DNA of 64,000 bases from Mycoplana dimorpha (GTDB lineage Bacteria > Pseudomonadota > Alphaproteobacteria > Rhizobiales > Rhizobiaceae): positions 620,001 to 684,000 of the forward strand of contig NZ_PZZZ01000003.1 in assembly GCF_003046475.1 (NCBI RefSeq), in the 5' to 3' direction. Position numbers and translations under genes: made by a program. The notes under the pieces are model-generated. The model did no database searches. It was not told where the DNA came from and saw nothing but the letters and a program-made list of their open reading frames with translations. Shown in pieces: positions 19,293-28,456 of this stretch (positions are counted from its first letter, which is position 1; each line of letters begins with the position of its first letter).

Positions 19293-19943
19293 ATGCAACT
19301 GCACATGATCAGAACGCAGGCGGACGTCGCCGCCGGTCTCGTCGATCTTGCGCTGCTCGACGCGCGCCTCTTTTCCGTCATCGAAAAGGCCGGCCCGGTA
19401 CCCTTGCGCCGACACGAGGCGGGCTATCGCGGCCTGGCCGGCATCGTCGTCTCGCAGATGGTCTCGCGCGCCAGCGCCGACGCGATCTGGCGCAGGCTGG
19501 AGGAGATCGCCGGCGAGATCACCCCCCATCACTTCCTCGGCCTGTCGGATGCCGACTGCCGCGCCGCCGGGCTTTCGCGCGCCAAGGCCGAGACGCTGCG
19601 CCGCGTCGCCGAGGCGGTCGACCGCGGCACGGTCGATCTCGAGGCGATCTGCCACATGGACGCGCCGGCGGCGATCCGGTCGCTGACGTCGATCAAGGGC
19701 ATCGGCCGCTGGACGGCGGAGGTGTACCTGCTCTTCTGCGCCGGCCACCCGGACATATTCCCCTCCGGCGACGTGGCGCTGCAAAACGCCGTTGCCCATG
19801 CGCTCGGCCTCGACGCCCGCCCGTCGCCGGCCGAACTGGACCAGATCGCCCAAGGCTGGTCGCCGTGGCGCGGCGTCTCGGCGCGGCTCTTCTGGGCCTA
19901 TTACGCCCGCGAGATGCGCCGAAGCGGCGCGCCGCTGGCCTGA
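19293..19943 (+). CDS. alkA: DNA-3-methyladenine glycosylase II (AlkA family)
   Basis: 216 aa, a HhH-GPD glycosylase. Helix-hairpin-helix SIKGIGRWTAEVYLL (about 133-147) and the catalytic Asp in FPSGDVALQ (D160) are present; no iron-sulfur Cys cluster. Removes alkylated bases from DNA for base excision repair. Start ATG at 19293 (MQLHMIRTQADV) matches the family opening. Divergent from gluQ with 61 bases between starts. Confidence 0.92.
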   Translation: MQLHMIRTQADVAAGLVDLALLDARLFSVIEKAGPVPLRRHEAGYRGLAGIVVSQMVSRASADAIWRRLEEIAGEITPHHFLGLSDADCRAAGLSRAKAETLRRVAEAVDRGTVDLEAICHMDAPAAIRSLTSIKGIGRWTAEVYLLFCAGHPDIFPSGDVALQNAVAHALGLDARPSPAELDQIAQGWSPWRGVSARLFWAYYAREMRRSGAPLA

Positions 19944-20185
19944 TCCCAACCCTGCACCGGATGGTGAACCGATTGTCTGTGGCCGGACGCGCCTTGTCCG
20001 CCGGATAGCCTCGTTGGACCGCAGGTCGAAAGGCGTGCGTCCCTGGCAAATCCGAAAACGCTGCGGCGCACTCTCGGCAGTTTCAGTGCAGTCCGGCATC
20101 CTGCGCGAAGGGGTTGCAAAGCGACGAAACCGGCGCCCGCCTTTTTGTTTCCGGCTTCACAATGCTGCAACAAGGGGAATAATAT

Positions 20186-20224
20186 ATGAGGGCAGATGCC
20201 GAATCGGTCAGGAGAACCACTTGA
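20186..20224 (+). other. Possible 12-codon leader ORF overlapping the HNH gene start
   Basis: An ATG preceded by AAGGGG opens a 12-residue frame (MRADAESVRRTT) whose TGA overlaps the TTG start of the HNH gene as TTGA. It could couple translation of the nuclease to a leader peptide or be chance. Upstream bases (aataatatat) are AT-rich and may contain the promoter -10 region. Confidence 0.3.
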
Positions 20225-20778
20225 CGATTGCTGTCTCACCACAGGCCCTGCCGGCGCTCGTCCTGAACGCGGACTACAGGCCACTGAGCTACTATCCCTT
20301 GTCGCTATGGTCCTGGCAGGACGCGATCAAGGCCGTGTTTCTTGACCGCGTCAACATCATTGCGGAATACGAGCACTCGGTTTCCTCGCCGAGCTTCACC
20401 ATGCGCCTGCCGAGCGTCGTCTGCCTGAAGACCTATGTCCAGCCGTCACGCTACCCGGCCTTCACCCGCTTCAACGTGTTCCTGCGCGACAAGTTCGAGT
20501 GCCAGTATTGCGGCACGGCGGACGACCTGACCTTCGATCACGTCATTCCGCGCGCCCATGGCGGCGAGACCACCTGGTGCAACGTCGTCGCCGCCTGCTC
20601 GCCCTGCAATCTGAAAAAGGGCAGCAAGCTGCCGAAGCAGGCCGGCATGTTCCCGCACCAGAAGCCCTACCAGCCGACGGTGCAGGACCTGCACAACAAC
20701 GGCCGCCTGTTCCCGCCCAACTACCTCCATGAGAGCTGGATGGACTATCTGTACTGGGACGTCGAACTGCAGCCCTGA
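20221..20778 (+). CDS. HNH endonuclease family protein
   Basis: 185 aa. Two zinc-binding CxxC pairs (C94/C97 in CQYCG and C126/C129 in CSPCN) surround the DHVIPRAHGG nuclease core (D106, H107). This HNH_5-type protein is universally present in Hyphomicrobiales and its role is not established. The start is TTG at 20221: family members begin at this point, and an AGGAG site sits 6 bases upstream; the frame stays open far upstream but over non-coding sequence. Confidence 0.88.
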   Translation: MTIAVSPQALPALVLNADYRPLSYYPLSLWSWQDAIKAVFLDRVNIIAEYEHSVSSPSFTMRLPSVVCLKTYVQPSRYPAFTRFNVFLRDKFECQYCGTADDLTFDHVIPRAHGGETTWCNVVAACSPCNLKKGSKLPKQAGMFPHQKPYQPTVQDLHNNGRLFPPNYLHESWMDYLYWDVELQP

Positions 20779-20833
20779 CCGGCATCGCCTGCCGGCGTAC
20801 TGCCATCCGTCCCGTCACGCTTCCGCCCGAGTC

Positions 20834-21349
20834 TCAGGCCTTCCTGGCCCGCACGCCGGCAAAGGCGATCGCCGCAAGCAGCAGGCTCGCAATCACGTTC
20901 CAGCCGGCAAAGGACAGGCCGAGCACCCGCAGCGCCGCCTCGCTGCAGGACGGCGGCCGCTTCGCGTCGAGGTCGCCGAGCAGGTCGCCGACGTTCGAGC
21001 TGACCCCCTGGGCCGAGGTAGCGCAGGTCGACGGTCCCTCCCAGAAGCCCCATTCGGCGCCGGCGTGGTAGACCCCCATGGCCGCGCCGACCAGCATCAT
21101 CAGGCCGGCCACCAGAAGCAGCCCGCGCGTCACCCAGGCGGGGCCGCCGAACGCTGCCGAAGCCGCCGCAAGCGCCGCGACCGGGATGCCGTAATAGTAG
21201 GGCAGCCGCTCGAGCAGGCAGAGTGCGCAGGGAATGTAGCCGCCGATATGCTCGAAGCCGAGCGCACCGCCGACGGTGGCGGCCATGCCGAGGGTGAGCA
21301 GCAGCGCATAGGGGAGGGCGGACTTGCGGTCGTGCACGGCAGTCGACAT
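20834..21349 (-). CDS. dsbB: Disulfide bond formation protein B
   Basis: 171 aa, four membrane helices. Both redox pairs are present: CALC in the first periplasmic loop (C41, C44) and C109/C135 in the second (GPSTC, RPPSC). Oxidises DsbA and passes electrons to quinone. ATG at 21349 (MSTAVHDRKS); an extended frame to 21391 would overlap the upstream yqaA gene. Sixteen bases after yqaA, so probably one transcript. Confidence 0.92.
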   Translation of the reverse strand: MSTAVHDRKSALPYALLLTLGMAATVGGALGFEHIGGYIPCALCLLERLPYYYGIPVAALAAASAAFGGPAWVTRGLLLVAGLMMLVGAAMGVYHAGAEWGFWEGPSTCATSAQGVSSNVGDLLGDLDAKRPPSCSEAALRVLGLSFAGWNVIASLLLAAIAFAGVRARKA

Positions 21350-21365
21350 GGAGGCGCGTTCCTGT

Positions 21366-21953
21366 TCAGGCGACATAGCGATAGGCGGCATAGCCGGCGA
21401 TCAAGAGCGCCGCGCCGATGCCGGCGATCAGGCCGAGCTGCTTTTCGATGAAGTGGCGGATCGGCTCGCCGTAGCGGCGCAGCAGCCAGGCGAGGAAGAA
21501 GAAGCGGGCGCCGCGCGCCAGGATCGCCGACACGATGAAGAGGCCGAGATTGATGTTGGCGGCGCCGGAAAGGATCGTGACCACCTTGATCGGCGGCAGG
21601 TGCGCCAGCCCGGAGGTGACGAGCAGCAGCAGCAGCGTCTCGTAGCCAACCGAGGCGCGCATCGCCTCGAAGGCGTCGAGCTTGCCGTAGAATTCCAGCA
21701 CCGGCTTGGCGACCGCCTCGAAGGCATAGTGGCCGAGATACCAGCCGGCGATGCCGCCGAGCACGGAAAACACCGTTGCCACCATGGCGTAGCGCCACAG
21801 CTTCTCCGGCCGGGCGAGGCCCATGGGCAAAAACAGCACGTCGGCTGGGATCAGGAACACCGAGCTCTCGACGAAGGCGATGATGGCGAGCCAGGCTTCT
21901 GCCGACTTGCGCGCCGCAAGGGACAAGGTCCAGTCGTAAAGGCGTCGGAGCAT
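21366..21953 (-). CDS. YqaA/DedA-type VTT-domain membrane protein
   Basis: 195 aa with several membrane segments. Family features: ESSVFLIPADVLFLPMGLARPEKLWRYAMVATVFSVLGGIAGWYLG, and the re-entrant region near PPIKVVTILSGAANINLGLF. Related DedA/VTT proteins act as lipid scramblases or transporters of undecaprenyl phosphate; the YqaA branch is less studied. Operon with dsbB. Confidence 0.87.
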   Translation of the reverse strand: MLRRLYDWTLSLAARKSAEAWLAIIAFVESSVFLIPADVLFLPMGLARPEKLWRYAMVATVFSVLGGIAGWYLGHYAFEAVAKPVLEFYGKLDAFEAMRASVGYETLLLLLVTSGLAHLPPIKVVTILSGAANINLGLFIVSAILARGARFFFLAWLLRRYGEPIRHFIEKQLGLIAGIGAALLIAGYAAYRYVA

Positions 21954-22148
21954 TCAACGGTCCCGTTCTGGCGCAGTGCCTGCGAACCGGAGGTTCGGGG
22001 GCGACCATGCGCTGCCTCAAGGTGCCGGTATCATCCCGCGCGTTTCCGGCGGGACGCGTGCGGCCGGATCAGGCGCTTTTTATCAGGCCGGCGGCCGTTG
22101 TAAATCTCCGCACGGTTTTGTGATGGTGCCAAGGCTTGCGATTTGCCG

Positions 22149-22178
22149 TTGACCGCCCCGAAAGCCATCGTGTAAACG
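22149..22178 (+). promoter_or_regulatory. Candidate promoter of the tRNA-Leu gene
   Basis: TTGACC at 22149-22154 and TGTAAACG with -10 hexamer at 22173-22178 are separated by 18 bases, which puts the start of transcription near 22185, about 20 bases before the tRNA. The -35 is close to consensus and the -10 is weak, typical of alphaproteobacterial tRNA promoters. Confidence 0.4.
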
Positions 22179-22204
22179 GCGATGACTGCGGTCGCAGGTC
22201 CCGT

Positions 22205-22289
22205 GCCCCATTGGCGGAACTGGTAGACGCGCTCGACTCAAAATCGAGTTCCGAAAGGAGTGCTGGTTCGATTCCGGCATGGGGCACCA
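22205..22289 (+). tRNA. tRNA-Leu (anticodon CAA)
   Basis: Cloverleaf seen directly: acceptor gccccat/atggggc, D-arm with ggtaga, anticodon stem ctcga/tcgag with loop ctcaaaa giving CAA at 22239-22241, a long variable arm (ttccgaaaggagt) as expected for a class II tRNA, T-arm ggttcgattcc, and encoded CCA at 22287-22289. Reads UUG codons. It forms the left edge of the accessory region that runs to about 41 kb. Confidence 0.97.
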
Positions 22290-22567
22290 CCAAGCTCTTT
22301 CCCGAGATATGCCTCTCCGAACACAATTTAGTGCAGGGAGATACAATTGTGGGTCTGATGCTCCCGTATACTTAACAACTTCACGGCGCATGGCGCTACC
22401 GTCGCCCGGTTCCAGGCCGGCTCCTGCCGATTGAGAAGAAGAACTTGAACCCGAGCGGCGCTTGCAAGCCCGGTACTGTGCCGAGGTTGTGAAGGCCCTA
22501 TGCCGCTTGGGGATACGTTGCGGCAGGTATTCGCGGGCCTCACCAAATCTGGCGGGTTGCGCCGCGC

Positions 22568-22933
22568 CTACGACTTTTGGAACTTCAGGCCGCAACCCTT
22601 TTTCCGTGAAGCGTCCTCGATCGCCTGCATTTCACCCTTCAGCCTTGCGACTTCCGCCGCGGATGCGCCGTCACCTTTGGTGAAGAAGAGCGCAGGCCAA
22701 AACAGGACGATCCCCACGGCCGTCACAGCTGCGTCCTGTCCTGCCTTCTTGTCTTGTACTCCGGCAGCGGCAGCGGCCCTAGAGGACACAGAGCGGGCCT
22801 CCTCGGCCAGTTGCTGGCACGACAGATTCATGTAAAGCGAAGACGATACATAACTGGCCGCGATTGTATCAGATTTAGACGCGCACGCGGAAAGCGCACC
22901 GCATAGCGCAGCGATAACGATTAACTTTTTCAT
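22568..22933 (-). CDS. Small putative lipoprotein
   Basis: 121 aa. Clear lipoprotein signal peptide with lipobox (MKKLIVIAALCGALSAC), then a short soluble part with two further Cys residues (NLSCQQ, KKGCGLKF) and a hydrophobic stretch AVTAVGIVLFWPALFF that may be a membrane segment. A GAGGGA ribosome site precedes the ATG. No domain recognised. It is convergent with the tRNA-Leu and isolated, and its codon use and base composition are less GC-rich than flanking core genes, which suggests acquisition. Confidence 0.75.
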   Translation of the reverse strand: MKKLIVIAALCGALSACASKSDTIAASYVSSSLYMNLSCQQLAEEARSVSSRAAAAAGVQDKKAGQDAAVTAVGIVLFWPALFFTKGDGASAAEVARLKGEMQAIEDASRKKGCGLKFQKS

Positions 22934-23484
22934 GTTTCCCTCAAGTTGTCCCCAATGGCAAACTACACCGGGGACGGGATCCTGGAAGGTGCGCCGTGGA
23001 AGGTCAGATGGCTTTCCACATCATTGTGAATGTCGGCTGAGGCTCTCGAGATCCAGCGCTATGCCGCCTCCCGAAAAATCTCCCCGGCCCCCATCAGATA
23101 GGCGGCAACCCGCGCGAACCCCCGGGGTACCCCCCAATTCCACAGCCGTCCCGTACTTTCTCCGGGGGTGATACTCTTTGCTCGCTCGGCCCCATCTACG
23201 GTGCGCCCCACTGCCGTCGCTCTGGTTCAAACCTGAGGCTTGGCCGTCAACGACGGGTGGCCCACGGGGCGCGATCCTCTCCGCTTTCCTTTGGATACGC
23301 CTTGCTCCCGCTCTGAACCTCGCGTCTACCGCACCAGCAGGAAAGGTCTGGCATCACAGCAGGCGGCGGGATGAACCCGCCCCGCCAACGCTGCGGAATC
23401 TGCAAAAAATCGTTCCGATAACATCAACCCAGTGCCGAAGCGGCCGCCTACGCTCGCATGGTTCATTTTTGAAAGGCCGATTGG
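22934..23484. other. Gene-poor stretch, no convincing gene
   Basis: 551 bases between two divergent genes. The only frame with a hint of coding character is a 23-codon one at 23030-23101 (begins MSAEALEIQRYAA), which has no good ribosome site and is not annotated. No RNA fold was recognised. The promoters of the lipoprotein and the esterase must lie here. Confidence 0.4.
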
Positions 23485-24426
23485 ATGACTGATTATTCGA
23501 AGCTGATCGACACCGAGACCTGGGCTTTCATCGATCGCACGAACTCCTATTATCCCCCTGATGCCGTTGACCACTCCATCGCCGAACAGCGTCGTACCTA
23601 TGACCGCATGTGCCGCGAATTCCATGCCGGCTATCCAAAAGGCGTGGCGGCCGAAGATTCCAGGATCGAAACGGCGACGCACGCCATCCCGATCCGGACC
23701 TATCGACGCGATGCGCCGGATCGGGCCGTGCTGGTGCTCTATTTCCATGGCGGCGGTTTCGTCGTCGGCGGGCTCGAAAGCCATGACGACGTCTGCGCCG
23801 AGATCTGCGCGCGCACCGGCTACGACGTCGTGTCGGTCGATTACCGCCTCGCCCCGGAGCATGTCCATCCTGCGGCCTATGAAGACTGCCGCGCCGCGTT
23901 CGAATGGGCTGCCGGCCACGATGACCGGCCGATCCTGCTTTGCGGCGACAGCGCCGGCGGGGTTCTCGCCGCGGCCGTATCCCACACGGTGCGTGGCCAC
24001 GCCCGCGCGCCCATCGGCCAGGTGCTGATCTATCCCGGCTTCGGCGGCGATCAGACGAAGGGGTCCTACATCACCCACGCCGAGGCGCCGCTGCTCACGG
24101 TGCGCGACATGGCCTTCTACAAGGACGTGCGCACCGGCGGGAAGGACGTCTCGAAGGATCTCACCTACGCGCCGTTCGTCGATCCCGACTTCTCCGGTCT
24201 GCCGCCGACCGTGATCATCTCGGCGGAGTGCGACCCGCTCTCCGATGACGGTCGCGAATATCGCGATCGCGTGCGGGCGGCAGGCGGCAAGGCGGCCTGG
24301 TTCAACGAGGAGGGGTTGGTTCACGGCTACCTGCGGGCGCGACACACGGTGCGCCGTGCCCGGGAGAGCTTTACGCGCATCGTCGAGGCCGTACGCGGGC
24401 TCGGCAAGGGGGAGTGGAACTACTGA
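23485..24426 (+). CDS. Alpha/beta hydrolase, HSL-type esterase
   Basis: 313 aa. Oxyanion-hole motif HGGG (88-91), nucleophile elbow GDSAGG (S156), Asp in SAECDPL (D250) and His in GLVHGY (H280) complete the family IV catalytic triad. Cytosolic; hydrolyses short-chain esters or amides, natural substrate unknown. ATG preceded by AAAGG. Forty-three bases upstream of a solute-binding protein gene on the same strand, so the substrate may be an imported ester or peptide-like compound. Confidence 0.9.
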   Translation: MTDYSKLIDTETWAFIDRTNSYYPPDAVDHSIAEQRRTYDRMCREFHAGYPKGVAAEDSRIETATHAIPIRTYRRDAPDRAVLVLYFHGGGFVVGGLESHDDVCAEICARTGYDVVSVDYRLAPEHVHPAAYEDCRAAFEWAAGHDDRPILLCGDSAGGVLAAAVSHTVRGHARAPIGQVLIYPGFGGDQTKGSYITHAEAPLLTVRDMAFYKDVRTGGKDVSKDLTYAPFVDPDFSGLPPTVIISAECDPLSDDGREYRDRVRAAGGKAAWFNEEGLVHGYLRARHTVRRARESFTRIVEAVRGLGKGEWNY

Positions 24427-24469
24427 ATTGCGGCGCTCGCGCGCCATCAAAATCAAAGGGAGGGAACGC

Positions 24470-26059
24470 ATGTCGAATGAAATTGAGTTTCTCAGCCAAC
24501 AGGCTGTCCGCGGCAGGATGACCCGCCGCGATTTCCTTGGCCGCGCCGCGGCCCTGGGGCTGAGCGCCGCATTTGCAAATTCGCTGCTCGGCACTGCGGC
24601 AAGGGCCGCCGGGCCGATCAAGGGCGGCCTGCTGAAGGCGGGCCTGGTCGGCGGCGATTCCACCGACGACCTCAATCCCGCCGGCATCAACAACCAGGTC
24701 AGGGGCGTCTTCGCGCGCTGCTGGGGCGAGAAACTGACCGACGTCGCCCCCGACGGCTCGCTGATCCCGTGGCTTGCTGAGGAATACGGCTCCTCGCCCG
24801 ATGCCAAGACCTGGACCTTCAAGATCCGCAAGGGCGTGACCTTCCACAACGGCAAGGAACTCGATGCCAATGACGTGCTCGCCACCATCGAGCGCCACGC
24901 CGGTCCCGACAGCAAGTCGGGCGCGCTCGGCGTGCTGCGCGGCATCGACACGCTCAAGGTGGATGGCGGCAATTTTGTCATCACCCTGAAGGAGGCCAAC
25001 GCCGACCTCTCCTTCGTGATGTCCGATTTCCATCTGGTCATTCAGCCCAACGGCGGCAAGGACGATCCGCTGGCCGGCATCGGCACGGGCCCCTACAAGG
25101 TCGTCTCCCACGAGCCCGGCGTGCGCGAGGTCGCGGAACGCTATGACGGCTACTGGGACCTTGCGAGCCGCGGCCATGCCGAGCAGATCGAGATCGTCGT
25201 CATCAACGATGCGACCGCCCGCATGGCCTCCCTGCAGAGCGGGCACATCCACATGATGAACCGGGTCGAACCGAAGGTCGTCGAACTCATCAAGCGCATC
25301 CCCGGCGTCACCATCCAGAACGTCGCCGGAAGCGCGCACTATGTTCTCGCAGCACAGTGCAACACCGCACCCTTCGACAACAACGACCTGCGGCTGGCAC
25401 TGAAATATGCCGTCAACCGCCAGGAGATGGTGGACAAGATCCTCAACGGCTACGGGTCGCTCGGCAACGACATCCCGGTCAATGCGGCCTATCCGCTGTT
25501 TTCGGACGACATCGAGCAGCGCGCCTACGATCCCGACAAGGCAGCCTTCCATTTCAAGAAGTCCGGCCACAGTGATCCGATCCTGCTGCGGACCTCCGAG
25601 GTCGCCTTTCCGGGCGCGGTGGATGCGGCCCAGCTGTTCCAGCAAAGCGCCGCCAAGGCCGGCATCCCGATCGAGATCCGGCGCGAGCCGGGCGACGGCT
25701 ACTGGTCGAGCGTCTGGAACAAGGCGCCGTTCTCGGCCTCCTACTGGACCGGACGGCCGACGCAGGACCAGCAGTACTCGACGGCCTATCTCTCGACGGC
25801 CGACTGGAACGAGACCCGCTTCTTTCGTCCCGACTTCGACAAGCTCCTGATCGCGGCGCGCGCCGAACTCGACGAGGGCAAGCGCCGTGCGATTTACCGC
25901 GACATGGCGATGATCGTCCGCGACGAAGGCGGTGCGATCATTCCGGTCTTCAACGACTGGATCGACGCGGTCTCCGAGAAGGTCGGCGGGTTCAAGCCGC
26001 ATCCCGCCGGCGAACTGATGGGAGGCCTGGCCCTCGCGTCGTGCTGGCTGGCGGCATAG
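24470..26059 (+). CDS. Peptide-type ABC transporter substrate-binding protein (orphan)
   Basis: 529 aa, family 5 (oligopeptide/dipeptide) binding protein. A twin-arginine signal (MTRRDFLGRAAALGLSAAFA) indicates folded export by Tat. Core family segments: YGSSPDAKTWTFKIRKGVTFHNGKEL, DVLATIERH, IGTGPYKV and the N-terminal to C-terminal hinge region NTAPFDNNDLRLALKYAVNRQEMV. Good GGGAGGGA ribosome site. No permease or ATPase genes follow; the next gene is a small unrelated protein. It either uses components encoded elsewhere or is left from a decayed operon. Confidence 0.9.
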   Translation: MSNEIEFLSQQAVRGRMTRRDFLGRAAALGLSAAFANSLLGTAARAAGPIKGGLLKAGLVGGDSTDDLNPAGINNQVRGVFARCWGEKLTDVAPDGSLIPWLAEEYGSSPDAKTWTFKIRKGVTFHNGKELDANDVLATIERHAGPDSKSGALGVLRGIDTLKVDGGNFVITLKEANADLSFVMSDFHLVIQPNGGKDDPLAGIGTGPYKVVSHEPGVREVAERYDGYWDLASRGHAEQIEIVVINDATARMASLQSGHIHMMNRVEPKVVELIKRIPGVTIQNVAGSAHYVLAAQCNTAPFDNNDLRLALKYAVNRQEMVDKILNGYGSLGNDIPVNAAYPLFSDDIEQRAYDPDKAAFHFKKSGHSDPILLRTSEVAFPGAVDAAQLFQQSAAKAGIPIEIRREPGDGYWSSVWNKAPFSASYWTGRPTQDQQYSTAYLSTADWNETRFFRPDFDKLLIAARAELDEGKRRAIYRDMAMIVRDEGGAIIPVFNDWIDAVSEKVGGFKPHPAGELMGGLALASCWLAA

Positions 26060-26566
26060 AACCGTCACCGCGCATCCGGGGCGCTGCGTCCCGGCCAGGC
26101 GACATCATGCCCGCAGGGCCACTTTGAAGTGGCCCTGCGGGCAACAGGAACGGTGTCGATAGGGCATTGGCGCTCGCTATGCGCCTGAAGCGGCCGGGCA
26201 CGGTTCCGCTCCCGGAGCATAGCCACTGACTGCGGACGGAAACCGGGTGCCCAGACGGCGGCATCCTGCTCTCCAGCATTCGGCACCGCGCACCACCATC
26301 GCCGCCCTCTGGCTCCAGCGGCCCGTCATCTTTTTAGCGCGGGGCGCCGGCAGTCCCGGGATGTAGATAGAATTGGCTATCGTCGGGCGAAGCGGCGAGG
26401 CGTAGACTGGGGCGGTGGCGTGTTTTTCATGTCGCACCGAAAAGCTCCAGTCCTCGGCGATCACTTGGACGGCGGAGCCTGTGTCGTTCAGGCTGCACCG
26501 CGTGCACCAAACCCTTGGGACCGTCCGGTGCTTCTCGCGTCAAACCTCCGCAGGAGCGATTTGGCA
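26060..26566. other. Intergenic stretch with one strong hairpin
   Basis: About 500 bases after the solute-binding protein. Apart from the hairpin at 26109-26142 I find no RNA gene or convincing frame. A frame from 26420 runs into the small protein below but its first 49 codons have no conserved look. Confidence 0.4.
26109..26142 (+). promoter_or_regulatory. 16-bp perfect hairpin downstream of the binding-protein gene
   Basis: gcccgcagggccactt pairs perfectly with aagtggccctgcgggc, separated by two bases (so the loop is about 6-8 nt in practice). It lies 50 bases after the stop of the binding-protein gene. No T-run follows; it may stabilise the 3' end or terminate with help of Rho. Such hairpins usually lie between a binding-protein gene and its permeases, which are missing here. 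Confidence 0.6.
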
Positions 26567-26833
26567 ATGCTTGACCGCGCAGGGGTGGCGATGAAGAACG
26601 TACTTAGCCCGGAAGAGATCGGCATATTATCGCCTGAAGATCTGGAACGGATCCAGCGGATTTTCCAAAGGATCTGCGACGAGCGCGGTTTGGCGCGCGG
26701 CAGCGCGGGCGCCAGCGCCCTCGCTCGTTCTATTCTGGTCCATTACAGTCAGGGCGTGCGGGACACCGAAAAGCTGGAGAGATTGCTGCGGGCCCTTGCC
26801 CGCCAGAGCAAACCGTCCGTGACCGTCCACTGA
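26567..26833 (+). CDS. Conserved hypothetical small protein
   Basis: 88 aa if started at the ATG preceded by AGGAG; the codon for residue 9 (ATG at 26591) is an alternative. Predicted helical: VLSPEEIGILSPEDLERIQRIFQRICDERGL, then SALARSILVHYSQGVRDTEKLERLLRAL. Small proteins with an LSPEEI...RICDERGL pattern occur in rhizobial genomes without known function. No membrane segment or signal. Flanked by convergent type I secretion genes. Confidence 0.6.
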   Translation: MLDRAGVAMKNVLSPEEIGILSPEDLERIQRIFQRICDERGLARGSAGASALARSILVHYSQGVRDTEKLERLLRALARQSKPSVTVH

Positions 26834-27101
26834 AGCGCCTGCGTAGCATTCGGCGACTGCCCGGTGTGGCATCGCCCCGATCAGCGAACATAGATGAGAG
26901 CTTGTGTGGCCAGACCGCGGCGCCGCCGGGGAAGGGCTCGCTCTGCAGTGAGGCAACGCCGGACCAATCCGCCTTCGTCGTCACGCATGCCGGTACCTCC
27001 GGCGTCACCACTGTTGCGCGGCCACAGCCCGGTCCGATCGGCAATTGCCGGGGCGTCGACCGGCCCACTGCCGAGCGTTGCGGCACCTGGAAACGCCCCC
27101 G

Positions 27102-28442
27102 TCAGCGCTCGGTGAACGCCCGCGACATGCTGTCGGTGACGGGCTTCACCAGATAGCTGAAGAAGGTCCGCTGCGCCGTCTGGATCATCACTTCGGCCGG
27201 CATGCCCGGCGTCGGGTGGAAACCCTTGACCTTCGCCAGTTCGCCCGGCGGGATATCGATGCGCGCCAGGTAGACGTCGTGCGCCTTGACCCCCGGCTGG
27301 CTGTCCTCGAGCGCGTCCGCCGAGATGTAGAACAGCGTGCCGTGCAGAACCGGCGTCGTGCGCTGGTTCAGCGCCACCAGGCGGATGCTGGCCAGCTGGC
27401 CGACGGCGACGCTGTCGATGTTGTTGCGCGGGATATGCGCTTCGATGATCAGCGGCACGCCCTTCGGCAGGATCTCCAGGATCCCCTTGCCGCTTTCGAT
27501 GACGCCGCCCGGCGTGTGGTAGAACCGCCGGATCACGGTGCCGGCGACCGGCGCGTTGATGGTGACGCGGCTCAGCACGTTCTCGGCCTGGCGCGACTGC
27601 TCGCGCACGGTCGCCAGTTCGCCCTGGATCGCCTGCAGCTGGTCGAGCGCCTCCTCGCGATAGGTGGCTTCGGCGCGGCTGATTTCCTGCTGGCCCTTGA
27701 CGATCTGCGCCTGGGTCTCGGCCACCTCGGCCTCCAGCCGGCCGATCTGGCCCTCGGCGTCGGCGATCGCCCGCTTGATCGCCTTCAGCTCGGTTGCGCG
27801 GATCAGCGACTTTGCCAGCAGTTGCTTCTTGCTCTCGTGCTCTTCCCAGAGCAGGGCGAGCTGCTGGGTGAGCGATTCGCGCTGCTTGGCATAGCCGATG
27901 CGGCGGAACTCCAGCGCCTTGATGTTCTGTTTGATCAGGGACACCTCGTTCGATTGCTTCAGCTGCTGGGCCTTGAAGTTTAACTGCTGGTTGGCGATGA
28001 TCGATGCGACTTCCGGATCGCCGCGATAGTCCTTCTCCAGGCCGCCGAGATCCATCTGTTCGCTGTTTTCGAACTGTGCGGTCAACCGGGCGGCGGTCGC
28101 TTCCAGGCGGACGCGGCGCAGGAACAGCTCCCGTTGCTTGGCCAGCGCCGCCGTCTCGTCCAGCCGGATCAGCGGCTGGCCCTCCACCACCTCGTCGCCC
28201 TCGTCGACCAGCAGCTCCTTGATGATGCCGCCCTCGTAGTGCTGGACCACCTTGTTGCGGCCGGTGGCGACGAAGCTGCCCTGGGCGATGACGGCAGCGG
28301 CGAGCGGCGCGGTAAAGGCCCAGGCGCCGAAGCCGCCGAAGGTGGTTCCGAGCAGCAGCGTGCCGACGATCATCTGTTTGCGGATCGACCGCGGCACATG
28401 CGCGTACCATTCGATGTCATGGACCTTCGCTATGTCTTGCAT
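27102..28442 (-). CDS. HlyD/PrtE-type membrane fusion protein of a type I secretion system
   Basis: 446 aa. One N-terminal membrane helix (about 25-50), the biotinyl-lipoyl-like half motif GRNKVVQHYEGGIIKELLVDEGDEVVEGQPLIRLD, a long alpha-helical coiled-coil hairpin (about 90-285), the second half motif RVTINAPVAGTVIRRFYHTPGG, and the C-terminal beta domain with GMPAEVMIQTAQRTFFSYLVKPVTDSMSRAFTER. It bridges the ABC exporter to an outer-membrane TolC-type channel. Fourteen bases downstream of the ABC gene; no TolC gene in the window, so a TolC encoded elsewhere is needed. Confidence 0.92.
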   Translation of the reverse strand: MQDIAKVHDIEWYAHVPRSIRKQMIVGTLLLGTTFGGFGAWAFTAPLAAAVIAQGSFVATGRNKVVQHYEGGIIKELLVDEGDEVVEGQPLIRLDETAALAKQRELFLRRVRLEATAARLTAQFENSEQMDLGGLEKDYRGDPEVASIIANQQLNFKAQQLKQSNEVSLIKQNIKALEFRRIGYAKQRESLTQQLALLWEEHESKKQLLAKSLIRATELKAIKRAIADAEGQIGRLEAEVAETQAQIVKGQQEISRAEATYREEALDQLQAIQGELATVREQSRQAENVLSRVTINAPVAGTVIRRFYHTPGGVIESGKGILEILPKGVPLIIEAHIPRNNIDSVAVGQLASIRLVALNQRTTPVLHGTLFYISADALEDSQPGVKAHDVYLARIDIPPGELAKVKGFHPTPGMPAEVMIQTAQRTFFSYLVKPVTDSMSRAFTER

Positions 28443-28456
28443 TTTCCGGACATTCC

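Noticed and set aside
22136-22375. 79-codon frame across the tRNA-Leu
   Set aside because: Runs through the tRNA gene; no ribosome site.
23030-23101. 23-codon frame in the gap before the esterase
   Set aside because: Composition is plausible for a small protein but no ribosome site and no recognisable family; could be chance.
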